A DNA stretch of 64,000 nucleotides, from contig NC_073695.1 in NCBI RefSeq assembly GCF_029784165.1, positions 96,639,485-96,703,484 on the forward strand, read 5' to 3'. The notes beneath the pieces are model-generated. The model did no database searches, was not told the DNA's origin, and saw nothing but the letters and a program-made list of their open reading frames with translations. Positions 1-11,569 of the stretch are shown piece after piece; position 1 is the first letter of the stretch, and each line of letters opens with the position of its first letter. The position numbers and the translations under genes were made by a program. Origin of the DNA: Wyeomyia smithii (lineage: Eukaryota > Arthropoda > Insecta > Diptera > Culicidae).

Positions 1-438
1 GCCTCAAGTTCTTCATACAGCCCAAAGGGGGTGTGCTTCCAGCTAATATGTAGTAGAGGTTCCGAATAAACACTACTTCAATGAAAATTGGTTCAGGAAA
101 GAATATCTTGTATTTTCATTTCTTACCATATTTTTAAAGTGTATTTGAACTTATTGAACACCCTGTATTTTAGTATTCTGTTGACAACGTCTTTCAAAGT
201 GTGGCATACAAGGGGCTGTCACGTTATGTAGACCATATAAAATTGCATCTTGATTGTTTGCTTTGTAGTAGGTATTGTTTCTTAGTTTGTTTTCGGGGAT
301 AATTAGATTTCTACGAGACATTAATACAACGCGAACATATTTTTAAACCAGTTACAATTTTCTTTGACTGAGAAGTAAGCTGAATTCATTTTGGATACAA
401 AAATATAAGCGCAGCACTACATATACATAATTTCTTAC

Positions 439-587
439 CTTAGCCGAATACGGACTGCCGACCGTCGGTTGACCCTCGACGGTTACGCTGACTCGGTGCT
501 CGCCGACGACCCGCGGAACAAACTCCGCCTTGAAGACTCCGTCCGCCGTCTGCAGCACCTGCGCTGGCACCGAGTGACCGGAAGGTC
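439..587 (-). CDS. cher: Filamin exon, second half of an Ig repeat
   Basis: Acceptor CGCGCAG precedes 587 and donor GTAAGA follows 439. The entry phase matches the phase-1 exit of the exon at 11570, making a Gly codon and then PSGHSVPAQVLQTADGVFKA. It continues through FVPRVVGEHRVSVTVEG to PTVGSPYSAK, the standard C-terminal half of a filamin repeat (FxPxxxGxHxVxVxxxGxxVxGSPYxAK). It leaves in phase 0, so the next exon, outside the window, should start with the V-Y-D typical of the end of a repeat. The intron between this exon and 11570 is 10,982 bp and full of transposon debris. Confidence 0.95.
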
Positions 588-3029
588 CTGCGCGATGGTT
601 ATCAGTTTTGATGCAAACGAAGTTTGTGTTTTTTTTTTTTCGTGTGATTTCGTTTGGGTTTGATGGTTTTTTTTCGGGGGGGATGAATAATAAGTCGTCA
701 AAAAGGATAGTGTTTTGTAGTCTTTTAACAGTTGTTTTTATTCATCTCGTTTCAATATGTTTATACACAATTAACCAAATTTTAAATTGTAAGGTAGATT
801 AAGGGTGCAGTAGTCAAGGAGGGAACGTTAACAGGAAAACTGAAACTTTTTTGTTAGCGAATATATATATATTAAAGCATCCGTGTTTTGTATGTCCACA
901 GTGAAATGCATCATGCAATGGCCCCAGCGTTAGAAACCCAAACCTTTTGCCCTTTTTAGGTTTTATTAAAGTAAACAACGTTAATGAGATTAGTCTTGTG
1001 TTAATGGATTTGAAATCCGTCATACTCTAGGATTATCGATTAGCCGGAAATGATAAACATCCAAACCTACAGAACTACCCGGTTAGAGTATGGATTAAAC
1101 ATCAGTAGAAAACGGTAACTACCAACTCATTTCTCCGCAGTAAAAATAAATTATTAGTTTGGAAAAAAGGTATATAAATCTAAAACTTTCGATATTGCAT
1201 ATGTCACTTCCTAGGAGGGAAACAACTTCGAACTAAGGTCTTAGTATAAAAGTCTACGTCGTCCTGAAATATACATGTAAATAAAAGAGGTGAAGAGATT
1301 TGATCAGATCATAACTTGCGGCTATGCAGACTGAGGACAAATTGCAAAGTGATAAACTGGTAGAACGTTTCGCCACCCCGCTTCTCCTAGGTTCGATTTG
1401 TGCTTCTTTCGTGTGACGGTTCATTTCTGGGAGTGCCATTTTAGTGGGTGATCTGAGAGGAGCGATTGTTTTTGTAGGGTATATGAAGCACATCTATTCA
1501 AACCTTTTAAAGAATATTTTCGCCTGCCTTTCACACTACAAATCATTGAATGAATAAATAGTTTTGTTTATTAAAAAATACAGCCGATTCTTTTTTGCAC
1601 GGGGGATGCGTTTCAAATTTGGTTTTTTTGAGTTGCAAATATAACGAAGAAAATCGTCCTAAAATGTTTGAACCTCGTTTGATTATGATAGTGCTCAATT
1701 TTAAAACCAAAATGCAATATTTTAAATTTTGAGTATTTACACAAAAAATTGTGTTTTTTCATTTTCAAAAACTGATATATGATCACTCGTGGCCTGGAAC
1801 GGAAAACGTGATTGAAATGAGGTCGATATCTTGTACCGTTTTTTCAGTAATGGAGGAAAGCAATCCATGTAAAAACAAGACCGTGCGAAAAGAGAATCCG
1901 GTGTATAACTATTTTCGACCCACGGATTTCGAACAGGAACTTTATATTCAGGATTTGGATTCAGGATTCAGATAAAAAAACGGTTTCGACATTTTCGGCC
2001 AGAAAGGTTGTCAGGTAGGGGTTTTTTCTTCATTTTAAAATTAAGTTTCCCTTTGTCGGCAAATCCAGCAAATTTCGCTTCAAATTTGATAGTTGTTCAT
2101 CGCAATATTCAGAAAATTGCAGGTAAAAATATCTGTTACCTTGAGGTAATGTGCGTCAATCTCGAGATACGACATATTTACGAAAACAACTTTAAATTTC
2201 TCAGATTTCACCAAACAATCTAATTTATTTGAAAATGTCTGTGTCTCAAAAAACTTTTTTCTTTGGAGATTTTTTGGGTGACTAAGGAAACCAAAAAATC
2301 ATTACTTTGTCGCAGCGGTGCTTATAAACCTTTTTTTTTTAGGGGGGGATTTGTTAGTAGCTTAAGTATTTATTACAAATATTAGTAAATAATGAGTATG
2401 TGTGTCCAATCACAAATGGTGACTTCTCAACACTGTTAGAAATTTGTAATTTTAATTGTTAGGATTTGTTTGCTTTCGCAATTAGGACTTATCATTCGTA
2501 GGGATTTAAACCTACTTGTCAGAAAACGGGAAGTAAACTTACAACTAACTTAATTGCTAACTTATTGGCTATAAAGAGAGCTTACCGTAGCAATTGAGGA
2601 TTGCAACGATTTTTGTCGAAAATTGATAATAATTTTATTTGACATAGCTTCTATTGGTTCAACACCAGTAAGTCTTTGTAATTCAAGTGTACCAAACCAA
2701 GGAGGACGCATTCAAAATCATCATCTAAATTAAATTTAAATCTAAATTAAATTGCGCGCTTTGATGGAATAACGCAAGGCAGCGAACTATTTTTGCAGAT
2801 GGCCGAAAGAAATCAGGTAGGTCGAAACGTAAAGAAATAAGAAAAAGGTTGTTTAGTTTCACCGAAAAGCATCAATTTAAACCCTCAAAATAAAACATAC
2901 CTTTCCTGCAAGCTAAATTCTACAGTACCCCCCTGTTAACTTTCCTCTTAACAAAAATAAGTCCCTTTTCTAATAAAATGGATCTGAGTAAGGTAGCATA
3001 ATTCATTTCAGGTATTTGTAAGTATGGCA
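588..3029. other. Intron sequence, no feature recognised
   Basis: AT-rich filamin intron sequence. Open frames are short and show no family resemblance. Homopolymer T tracts and short imperfect repeats are present. I see no gene here. Confidence 0.6.
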
Positions 3030-3200
3030 CGATATTGGCAGGAGGAACGAGGTTTCGATAAGACTCCTTCCTCTTGACATAATAATCTGGTCAAAGAGAA
3101 ACGTTAGGTGAGGTCTCCCTCCAGGGAATTGTAATTTGGTGATATTGATAGAATGGAAAGAGGCTCGGTATAGTAGAGCAGTGAGCTTGTAATGGGACTA
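3030..3200 (-). repeat. Inverted copy of the 120-bp tandem unit found at the right edge
   Basis: The segment contains, on the minus strand, the same blocks seen at 62,880-63,330: GAAACCTCGTTCCTC, TCAAGAGGAAGGAGTC, CAATTACAATTCCCTG-like sequence and the CTCTACTATACCGAGCCTC block. Here they appear as one unit plus the flanking segment rather than as an array. Confidence 0.7.
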
Positions 3201-3384
3201 TTCAATGGTCAGGGCAGCTCCCTCATTGGACGGCTATGGAGTGCAGCGAGGAAAAAATATATTGAAAGGTCTTTGACAAAGCTGCTTCGGTTTCTGGAAT
3301 TCGATCCATGCAAACCGCAGTTTCTTCTATTATTGTTTTGTTATTGACTCATTGTAACGTAAAATTTCATGTATATTTATCAAA

Positions 3385-3510
3385 AGATGATGAGGTTTTT
3401 ATGCCTACATGAGGACAGCCTCAAATAGGCTTTTCCCCATCCACTAACTTTCATGGAGACCTATAAGGTCAGATGGAAATAGAATAATGAATAAATAAAT
3501 AAATAAATGA
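3385..3510 (+). mobile_element. 3' end of a 5'-truncated LINE with (TAAA)n tail
   Basis: The stretch has the form typical of jockey-like LINE 3' UTRs: a block with TTTTTATGCC, then GGCTTTTCCC, then a repeated TAAA tail at about 3488-3507. A related 3' end is at 39,620-39,740. No coding sequence is left. Confidence 0.55.
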
Positions 3511-4170
3511 TCCCGTCCTCATATCAACGACTGCTAGTTTAACAACAAACTGCACGTTCAGGCAAATATCATCACGTAAAACTAAATTATCCAAATTGTA
3601 CGCAAGTTGTTGATTCGCATGTTTTTTTATATTCACATTTTGTATCGATTTATTTCATTATTAGGAAAAAAATTACAGAAAAAAAAAAACAAAACAAAAT
3701 AGCGGGGAAATGGCATGTTGTGTGAGGCAATTAATCGCCAAAATTTATTCCGAACTCGGGAAGAAATTCTCGAAAGTTAAAACCTTTTGGATTTCACTGT
3801 TAGGATTTTATATTTAGCTAAACAAACTGTTTGCTTTGCTGTAGCTTGGTTTATTTTGAGACTTGTAATGCAGGACTTTAGCTTATACAGTTGTCTTGGT
3901 AGTAGTAGCGGATAAATGTGTAGGAATATAAGGGAAAATTCAAAACAGTTTTTCAAACATCGCAATTTTTGTTAAGGGGTAATATCTACCAAAAATAAAT
4001 TTTTCTTGTCATTTTTTTTATTGGCTTAAATCATGCTAAAACTATCCTAGAATCAAAATCTACATCGCCCAAGTACTGATTTAAACTCAAAATTCGTTTT
4101 AATCAATTTTTACCGAACAACTTTTATGCTCCAAAATAACATCTTTCGTTTATTTTGGCCATGCTTGTTT
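3511..4170. other. Intron sequence, no feature recognised
   Basis: AT-rich sequence with poly-A runs; nothing coding or repeated was recognised. Confidence 0.5.
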
Positions 4171-4181
4171 TTGTTTTTAAA

Positions 4182-4364
4182 TTCGAGGATTTGTAAACCA
4201 TGCATGCAGGGATTATTGGAGATGCACATCGAAAAGCTAAATCCCAAGCAGTAATCACTAAATTCGATTTACAACTCCAATCGATCCTGGTCAGTAACGA
4301 AGTGGCAACCGGTGGTGATCAATCAAGCTCAAGCTCAAGCTTAATTTCGAGGATTTGTAAACCA
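4182..4364. repeat. 19-bp direct repeats flanking a 145-bp segment
   Basis: TTCGAGGATTTGTAAACCA occurs at 4182-4200 and exactly again at 4346-4364. The perfect 19-bp pair looks like a target-site duplication around 4201-4345 or a replication-slippage duplication. The segment between has a short AAGCTC tandem (about 4325-4342) and a stretch that reads HRKAKSQAV, loosely like the N-terminal tail of an H2A variant; that resemblance is weak. Confidence 0.6.
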
Positions 4365-4500
4365 GTAGAAGTTACCGATGATCGATATTGTGTTTCAAAT
4401 GTGAAGTATAGAGGTCGCTGCATCAAGTTTAAACCGTTACAGCGCCTCTACAGCACATGTTTTTTTTTCCAATTTCCATAATATACCTAGTTGACTAGAA

Positions 4501-4850
4501 ATGCGCGCTTCGTGTTTTATGTACAATTTATTCCATGACTGTACCGATACTACACGGACGTTGAATGCTAATCGTGGCGAAGAAAGAAAAGCCGGGTTTC
4601 AACTTCTGGCTGATCGCGCTGGGCGCGTTGATACTGAAGCACCTGACTATTTGGCGGCTGTTATGGAGTTTTCGGTAGCTGCAGATATATTGGAAATGGC
4701 AGGCGATCCTACTAGAAAACACATGGAAACTAAAATCGGCAAATGGTTATCCGAAATGATGATAATTGAACAAACTTGCCAGTTTGTTGTGAAATATAAT
4801 AGCACCTTTTGGTGCTCTACTGTTACGTGATTGAAGTAGTCAAGCTTTTC
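4501..4850 (+). pseudogene. Histone H2A-like pseudogene
   Basis: The plus-strand frame contains APDYLAAVMEFSVAADILEM followed by AGDPTR, which matches the alpha-2 helix core of histone H2A ([22 protein letters not shown] in the family), preceded by RKAGFQLLADRAGRV where H2A has RAGLQFPVGRIHR. The L1 loop is shorter than in canonical H2A. After a +1 shift near 4757, RNDDN and LNKLA correspond to the acidic-patch helix RNDEELNKLL, and the stretch near 4800-4840 (IAPFGVLY) resembles IAQGGVLP. Functional H2A packages DNA as an H2A-H2B dimer. Here frame breaks, missing tail and missing C-terminal docking residues indicate a decayed copy or a diverged variant. It sits in a filamin intron next to repeats. 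Confidence 0.6.
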
Positions 4851-5035
4851 AGCATGTGTAACAAACATAAAACTGCAAATTTCAGCGTTTTCAAGGCTAG
4901 AAAAATTCAACATTGTCTCAAGATTGTGTTGGTGGCCCTGAGAAAGGCCGGTTGTAATTTATCTTTGATCTCGTGCTAGATGGTAGCAGATAACAGAAAT
5001 GCAGCACTTACACTATTGCTTCTTGAAACAAAACG

Positions 5036-5345
5036 GTTATAGTTTGACATCACAGCAGAATTTCGACCTTCATACTCATGTCTACCATTGGCAGTATCAA
5101 ACAAACAACAACCTGCTTCCATTCGAAGCGGGAATATTGTCTCCTTTCAAGCCGCAACACGACAGAATACAATGTTATTTCGTTGCCTTTATGAGAGCTC
5201 TATCGGTCCGGGTCGACAGAATGTCCACAAGAAATTATTTTTTTTTACATCCGTATTACGAAACTGAGACAAAATTACTGAGAAATTAAGGCGGAGTTAT
5301 TCAGAAGACAGCTCTAAACTAGAATAAAATAAGATTCACTTTTCG
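5036..5345 (+). repeat. Copy 1 of a locally duplicated repeat
   Basis: Matches 5,655-6,075 in order (hallmarks TTTGACATCACAGCAGAATT, TCTCCTTTCAAGCCG, GAGAGCTCTATCGGTCCGG, AAATTAAGGCGGAG) and, in inverse orientation, 34,905-35,110 inside the composite repeat at 33.7-36.3 kb. The open frame across it is not conserved between copies. Confidence 0.7.
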
Positions 5346-5462
5346 TATTACGACATACGAAATAAAATTTTTCGAACGCTGAAGAATGGTATAACTGGAA
5401 ATAAAGGAGTGACTTATTGAGTATGTCAGTGTGGATACCTTACGCGATTTGATCATGGCGCA

Positions 5463-5552
5463 ATTTTTCGAACGTTGGAGAATGATATAACTGGAAATAA
5501 AGAAGTCACGTCTCTATTTCCAGTCATATCATTTCTCCAACGTTCGATAAAA
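5463..5552. repeat. Inverted repeat (hairpin) with about 36-bp arms
   Basis: TTTTTCGAACGTTGGAGAAT with the following AACTGGAAATA at 5463-5499 is mirrored by CTATTTCCAGTCATATCATT and CTCCAACGTTCG at 5513-5552. A near-identical partial copy of the left arm is at about 5,370-5,405. Confidence 0.75.
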
Positions 5553-5654
5553 ATATTACGTCAGAGCGGATATCGCACGCGATCTGACCATGAAGCATTT
5601 ATGCGATAATTGATTGAAAATTACAACACCTAATTAACAAGGATGTAACGTCCT

Positions 5655-6075
5655 GAAGAAGACGGTTGTAGTTCGACATCACAGCAGAATTTCGACCTTC
5701 GTAATCATGGTTACCATCGGCAATATCAAACACGCAACAATCTGCTTCCATTCGACACGGGGACGGGAACATTGTCTCCTTTCAAGCCGTAACATGTCAC
5801 GATACATGTTATTTTATTGCCTTTATGAGAGCTCTATCGGTCCGGCTCGACCGATTTGATTTGATTTGATTTTTATTAGAGAGCCTTTCAGCTCTTCCAC
5901 CGGCTCGACAGAATGTCAACAAGAAATCATTATTCGTGCATCCGTTTTGCGAAACTGGGACAAACTGTGGGAGCTTGAAATTAAGGCGGGGCTATTCAGA
6001 AGATTGCTCTTAACCAGAATAAAATGTGATTTATCATGTCAAAGCGGATATCGCACGCGATCATGAAGCATTTAT
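5655..6075 (+). repeat. Copy 2 of the locally duplicated repeat
   Basis: Same block order as 5,036-5,345, with an added TTTGATTTGATTTGATT microsatellite-like insert near 5,857. The spacing of about 620 bp suggests local duplication of a larger unit. Confidence 0.7.
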
Positions 6076-6914
6076 GAATCTATTAAATAAAAATAAGTTG
6101 GTGTCTGTATAACGGCGTTTCACTCGAAGTAGAATCAACGGACTTGAATGATTCTTTTTGTGTTTGTTTTGTCTTCATCTTCGACGAGTTAATAGGCCAT
6201 AAAAATAACAATAATCAACTGATAAAGTTAGAAAAAAATTGAAATATATTTTCGGTTTTTCCCGCCTTTTACTCCAAGAACAACGTCATTAGATTACTAT
6301 GATTGTAGGCTATGACCTATGAGTTGTTGTAGCGTCGTTATTGAGGCGTCGTAGTTGCGTAAACAAGCACCTGTTTTTGATTCACGTATTAGGTGATATT
6401 CGTGATACCTTTTCTATGCAAAAGCGCTATAGCGTGGTAGCAGCAAACTCGACATGCATGTGAATACTCTCAACGTGGCTTTGATTTTATTCAAGGGCAT
6501 ATACCTGATAATGTAAATTAAATTTCTGGCTTATTTGAGCAAAGTTGCGTATAATCGTTTTATTTATCTGATAAATGAAAAGAAAGAACAAGAATAACAC
6601 TACATGTGCGATGATTTAATTTACCATTGTTCGGATCTAATCAATCTGTTCAATTTTTTCTAAAACGCACACTGACTTAGATCATTGACATTTGCTCATG
6701 CTGGAATGATTCTGTTAGCTGGTGAAATGAACGTGTAGTTTTTGCTTCTCAAAAAACATTGATTTCTGTTCATGTTTCGTTAAATAGGCACTATTGCATT
6801 CCTACAAATCTCTGGATTTACAATTAATTGTTGAATGTTGAATTGAAAACTATAATGTTGCGAAGTGTTAATTGCACTGTGCTTAGGCAGCAGATCTGTC
6901 TCAAAAATCAGATG
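6076..6914. other. Intron sequence, nothing firm
   Basis: Low-complexity AT-rich sequence. A block around 6,190-6,280 (AATCAACTGATAAAGTTAG, then TTTCCCGCC) recurs diverged at 7,530-7,605, so the SINE at 6.9-7.2 kb may sit inside a larger old repeat. Confidence 0.45.
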
Positions 6915-6928
6915 AATTATTAATGTCA

Positions 6929-7211
6929 ACAATAACAACAACAATATCGCACGCAAGCCTGGGAGGCTTATGCGGTCTCGATCAACTAGATTAGTTGAGA
7001 GAATTCGTTATCGATAGTGTTTTTGGCACATTTTGCATGTGTAGGATAAGTACAACGATACACCGTGCCCCAGTGCTGAGTCGAGAAAATTTCCAGCTCG
7101 AAAAGATCCTCGACCTGATCGGGAATCGAACCCGATATCACAACCGTGTGGGAGAGCTAGCCGACCGACATCGCTAACCACAGAACCACGGGGACCACAA
7201 TTGTTATTGTC
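6929..7211 (-). mobile_element. tRNA-derived SINE, copy 1
   Basis: On the minus strand the head (7196 to about 7118) is tRNA-like: GTCCCCGTGGTTCTGTGGTT, an A-box-like TGGTTAGCGATGTCGG and a B box GGTTCGATTCCCG, followed by a non-tRNA body and a TTG-rich tail. A 14-bp target-site duplication AATTATTAATGTCA occurs at 6915-6928 and 7212-7225, so the insertion limits are supported. A second copy at 58,185-58,447 is almost identical over more than 230 bp. It resembles the Feilai type of mosquito SINE, but the family name is not verified. Confidence 0.85.
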
Positions 7212-7225
7212 AATTATTAATGTCA

Positions 7226-8210
7226 TTGAAGCGAAAATTTCGAAGCTCCGTGTACCTACAAATTTATCATTTAATTTCAAACGTCTGTATGTACCTTCGC
7301 GCTCCGCAGTTGGGTGATACTCAATAATGCCCAAAGTCTTGATAACTGGTGGCATTAAACCTAAAATATGCATATTTTCGCATAAACAGCTTTATGTCAC
7401 ATGGTCACGTGAAAAACAATTGGTATCATGTATGTTTGAAAAAAAAAAAAAAGATACCCGAAAAATGGTTGGCCATTAGGTTTAGCGAGAATTTTTGTTC
7501 AGGACAAAACCATATTGTCACTATGCCATGGCAATAACGAAAATCAACTGGAAAAGTTAAAAAACGTTAAAAACCAACCCTTGATATTTCCCGCCCTTCT
7601 GAGATTCTGAGAGGTTTTCTGTGAGTTTTAGTGAGTAACGATTTTTTGTTGCCTTTGATCGGAAAAATTCGAACAAGTTTTCATCACCGGGGCGTACTTA
7701 GACGATAGCCTTATTTTTTAAAATATTTTTTGGAATAGTTCTATGCGATTTTCGTATTGGTTTCTGTTGATGCCACTTAAATTCAACGTCGGATCCTGTT
7801 AATTTGTGCTGTGACTGTTTGTCAAGAAAGAAGAAGACACTGTCGGTACGTAATAAACATAATAGATTAAAAATAATAATGTGATTTTGCGAGAATTCTG
7901 AGGAGTATTCATACTGGTTTCAGTTGGTTTCGAATAATTTTCTACCACATGTAGTGGGAATGCTTCCTAACGAAGATGCCGTTAAGGGTATTTTATCAAA
8001 GAAATGTTCCCTAATCTACATGATCAAACTGATTCTCGCATATCTTCCAGTTGACTTTGACAAATTCCTGCTGTGGTCGAAGTGTTTTTTGTTCAGATGA
8101 AGTTTTTGTAAGTGGAATGTTCAAATACTTAACATGCCGTTGAATTAAAATTAAATTCGTTGTTTTTGTTCCAGTTTTGCGAGTTAAGACACGAGTAGTA
8201 GCAGGTCAAT
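7226..8210. other. Intron sequence, no feature recognised
   Basis: No coding resemblance. Poly-A runs near 7,440. Includes the 7,530-7,605 block that recurs at 6,190. Confidence 0.5.
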
Positions 8211-8214
8211 AAAA

Positions 8215-9232
8215 GTGTCAGGCTTCGCAACACTGAAGATAGAATATTTAAAAGTCAGGAAATATACGAGTCCCGAAGGGAAGTTGAACGGTTAAGAACA
8301 AGACGAGCTCAAAATGCACGACGTTCGACACTCCATATATCTCAAAATCGTCAGTTACACACTTAATTTCCATAGTCTTTAAACGAGTCTTGAACAAAAG
8401 AAAAATAAAGTATAATAACTTAAACACTCAATTGAGAGAAAAATGCTAATCAAATACTTTCAAATACTACTACTTCATAGATTCAAGGTCAAATTTACCA
8501 CCGAACAGATGCATTGTTGCCACTACCCGATGGCAAATGTCCTTGAATCGACAATTCTGACAGGAAACTACAAAAGAGAAGTCGTCTACCGATTTGCCGT
8601 TAAAATTAAGACGTCTGCAATTTCCCGTGCGTCGCGCATTCGTGATGACTATTGATAAAACCCAAGGACAATCACTGAAAATTTGTGGCATAAACTCCGA
8701 GTATTCATGCTTCTCACATGGACAGCTCTATGTCGCATATTCACGTGACCCTGACCCCGACATTGTGGAATATATATAGAATTTAGTGGCTAGGACCGCC
8801 TTGACCACTTTCACATGTTTCGTATATTCCAAATTTTAAGCTTAGATTATTTAGAATTCTGAAGTTTTTTATAAAATCTGTTCCAGTGAGATAGGCCAGG
8901 CAGAAGGGTATTACTATATTTGCATTAAGCCAAGCTTTTGAAAAATTGAAAAAATAATGTAATAATTTCCTTCAGAATATTTAAAAGAATGACTGTTTAT
9001 TTTCAGAAATGTATTGAAATGATTTGATTATGGTTGAAAGGTGCTTCATAATGTTCAATGAAATAAAAACGTAGAATTTTACGAGCGCAGGATTGAAAAA
9101 AAACTAAAAACAAATCAGAGCAGAAACATATCGTAGGTATGTTTTTTGGCAGCAGTTAGATATTTCAGTTTTTGCAATACAACAGTCAATAAAACTCAAG
9201 GTGGCGATACGAAGTTTGCCGGGTCAGCTAGT
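8215..9232 (+). mobile_element. Helitron relic with helicase C-terminus and 3' terminus
   Basis: Around 8,594-8,760 the plus frame reads LRRLQFPVRRAF, then MTIDKTQGQSLKICGINSEY and CFSHGQLYVAYSR. These match the last helicase motifs of the Rep/helicase protein of Helitrons (the FPVRxAFAMTINKxQGQSL and FSHGQLYVACSR motifs of the family). Upstream (8,215-8,340) an Arg/Glu-rich stretch (RTRRAQNARRS) resembles the N-terminal part of Helitron proteins, so most of the protein is deleted. The 3' end reads GTTTGCCGGGTCAGCTAGT and stops in CTAGT at 9228-9232 with T following, the expected Helitron 3' signature. The enzyme would drive rolling-circle transposition; this copy is dead. Confidence 0.8.
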
Positions 9233-10193
9233 TGACTAATACAATTTCTTTTTTTTTAGTTTTTCTTTCAACTTAAGCACATTGATTAGTGCGCTTTTGA
9301 CGTAGAATTATGTCTTACGGCAACATATATAGGGGTACAAATTGTAAAACCAAAAACATCGAGAGCGTCAAGAAAATTGCCCCGAATGTTTTAAACTCAG
9401 TCAGTTTCGAACGGATTTCGTTAATTATTAAAGCGAAAATAATATACGAAAAAATATACCGCTTCACACCATTAAATTGATTAACCCCAATTGAGTGTAT
9501 TCCCAAACCTATTGCAAAAAAAAAACTTATTTACATAAGACAGGCTGTCGTAACTCTACGTTAACTTTGCGGTCGTGTCTTATTAACAATTTCTTCAACT
9601 ATTTTCTTTGGTTTACATTTGAAAAGATGACCCTAATGTTCTGAGGAAAACTTTACTGATCGATTAAGACATTAGTGTTCAAGATCTGCTTAGAGTAAGC
9701 AAAAATGTTTGCATTGAAAACGGTACATGGCACTTACGATTCTACACCATTCCATCCTGTTCTTAGTTCAATAGCTAGCTCGAGCTCGTGATTAGTTGAA
9801 TGTCGTGAAACTAAGCTGAAAATGCTTGATTTTTAACTCAATTTTTCATTTGTTTACTATTGAAATGATATAAATGATTTAAAAATTTAATACCATAAAA
9901 AAACCAATAATTTTGGTGAACACATAGCATTTTCACAAAAAACGTGAAATTCAGACTAACTTACAATAGCTCGCAGACCTTTGAAATTTGAAGAGATAGA
10001 AATTTTGAGTCTTCACCAATGTTTCAAAAAATTCATCGATTTATAACTTGGTCGAAAGGCACAAAACTCTAGCGAGTAAGCAAACAAAGTTGGCATCGCA
10101 GCGCCACCTCTGCGGTAAAAACTCAAACTAATTTAAGCATTTAAAGCTATTCCAAGAAACTTTGTTGAATATCGGAATCCGATTGGATGAACC
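9233..10193. other. Intron sequence, no feature recognised
   Basis: AT-rich sequence without recognisable coding or repeat structure. Confidence 0.5.
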
Positions 10194-10201
10194 CTGAGAG
10201 C

Positions 10202-10401
10202 CAGGGCCGGATTTAGACGGTGGGGGGCCCGGGGCAAATTTGTTTGTGAGGCCCCTTTTTTCTTAAAATATTTAGTGGTAAATTTCTGGGAAATGACGAG
10301 CAAAAAAAAAGGTCACCCCAGGACTAGGGGGGCCCCTTGAATCGGGAGGCCCGGGGCATTTGCCCCCTCTGCCCCCCCCCCCCCCCTCAAATCCGGGCCT
10401 G
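10202..10401. mobile_element. hAT-type MITE, 200 bp, with 8-bp TSD
   Basis: Terminal inverted repeats CAGGGCCGGATTTA (left) and CAAATCCGGGCCTG (right). The 8-bp duplication CTGAGAGC lies at 10194-10201 and 10402-10409 without mismatch. An 8-bp TSD with CAGGG termini is the hAT pattern. The interior is rich in GGGGCCCC blocks and contains a C tract of about 17 bases (10,371-10,386). No coding capacity. Confidence 0.92.
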
Positions 10402-10409
10402 CTGAGAGC

Positions 10410-11569
10410 GCTAATAATGTTGTTCCACTTGATTTGATTCCTGGCCAAGTATGCAGTGCTACTGTTTACTAAGTCAATTGTATGAACTAAGATGAAAACC
10501 AATCAATGGGTCAAAAGGAAAAAAATATTTTAAATTTTTATTATTTTGGATTAATTTGATACTAACTAACTTTACAACGTTTTGAAAAAACGGGATAAAA
10601 TCAAGTGTGATGATTTCATGTATATTAAAAAAGCAATACAAGTTTTGTTCAAAAACAAACAATTATTTATCATACATTGAAAACTTAAGTTAAGAGGATA
10701 AACTAAGTTAATTTTAAGGATCAATAAGTTTTAAATAATACAGAAGTATAGCTCTGCTTCTGTAAAACATCTAAGCAATAGTTTTGTTGGAAATGATTTG
10801 CAATGATTGCGTGAGTGGTATTAGAAGGCTAGAGGAGTTTTAAACATGATAAAATAAAATGTTCATAATTCAGGATTAACATGAATATTTTCAAATATTT
10901 TTTTTTTATCTAAATGCTTTAAAATGAGTAAAAGTAGTCTCAGCGGTCATAGCATTTTAAAGTACTTTTACGTCCCCTCACATACAATAAGGTGATATAA
11001 TAAATTAATTTATGTGGTCCAAAACATTATACAGAAGCTGAGAGTATAAATATTTTTAGTAAGAGAATCTTAATTCTTCATGTGCAGAAGAGGAGCAAAA
11101 CATTAAGTCAAGGTATGCGGTAAGGATGCGATTCCATTTAAAACTATATTTTGTACACAAACAAGTGTAATTTTAGTTATATATGTCGAACCCATTTGTA
11201 CAATCCATCATCACCAAATGACACACCCAGAACTTAGCCGTTCACACAGATAGTATTTTTTTCCAAACCATATCTTATTGGTGCCACCAAAGTCCAGACC
11301 AGTTTTGCACTGTAAGAGGTGCTCGGTGACCAGTAACCTGATCTCTACGTCTAATCTGTTTCGCCTGACAATTTTGCAACTCCTTCAGAGCTTTACACGA
11401 GGTGCCAATTTTGCAAAGTTGATAGATTTTGTTTAACGTACAAAAGAAAATAGAAGAAGTGGCCGAATAGTTACACTATCGAGGAGCTATCTAAGTTGAC
11501 TAAGGTTGAAGTAAAATGTCCACAATTGAAGGTATAGTACAAAAGTGAGGTTGAAAAATCAAATAATAC
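10410..11569. other. Intron sequence, no feature recognised
   Basis: AT-rich filamin intron up to the donor at 11569. No gene or repeat was recognised. Confidence 0.5.

Noticed and set aside
7118..7196. tRNA gene
   Set aside because: A and B boxes are present but acceptor and anticodon stems do not pair properly, and it is joined to a SINE body with a target-site duplication.
10272..10502. Gly/Pro-rich minus-strand frame
   Set aside because: Falls within the GC-rich hAT MITE and its flank; no protein resemblance.
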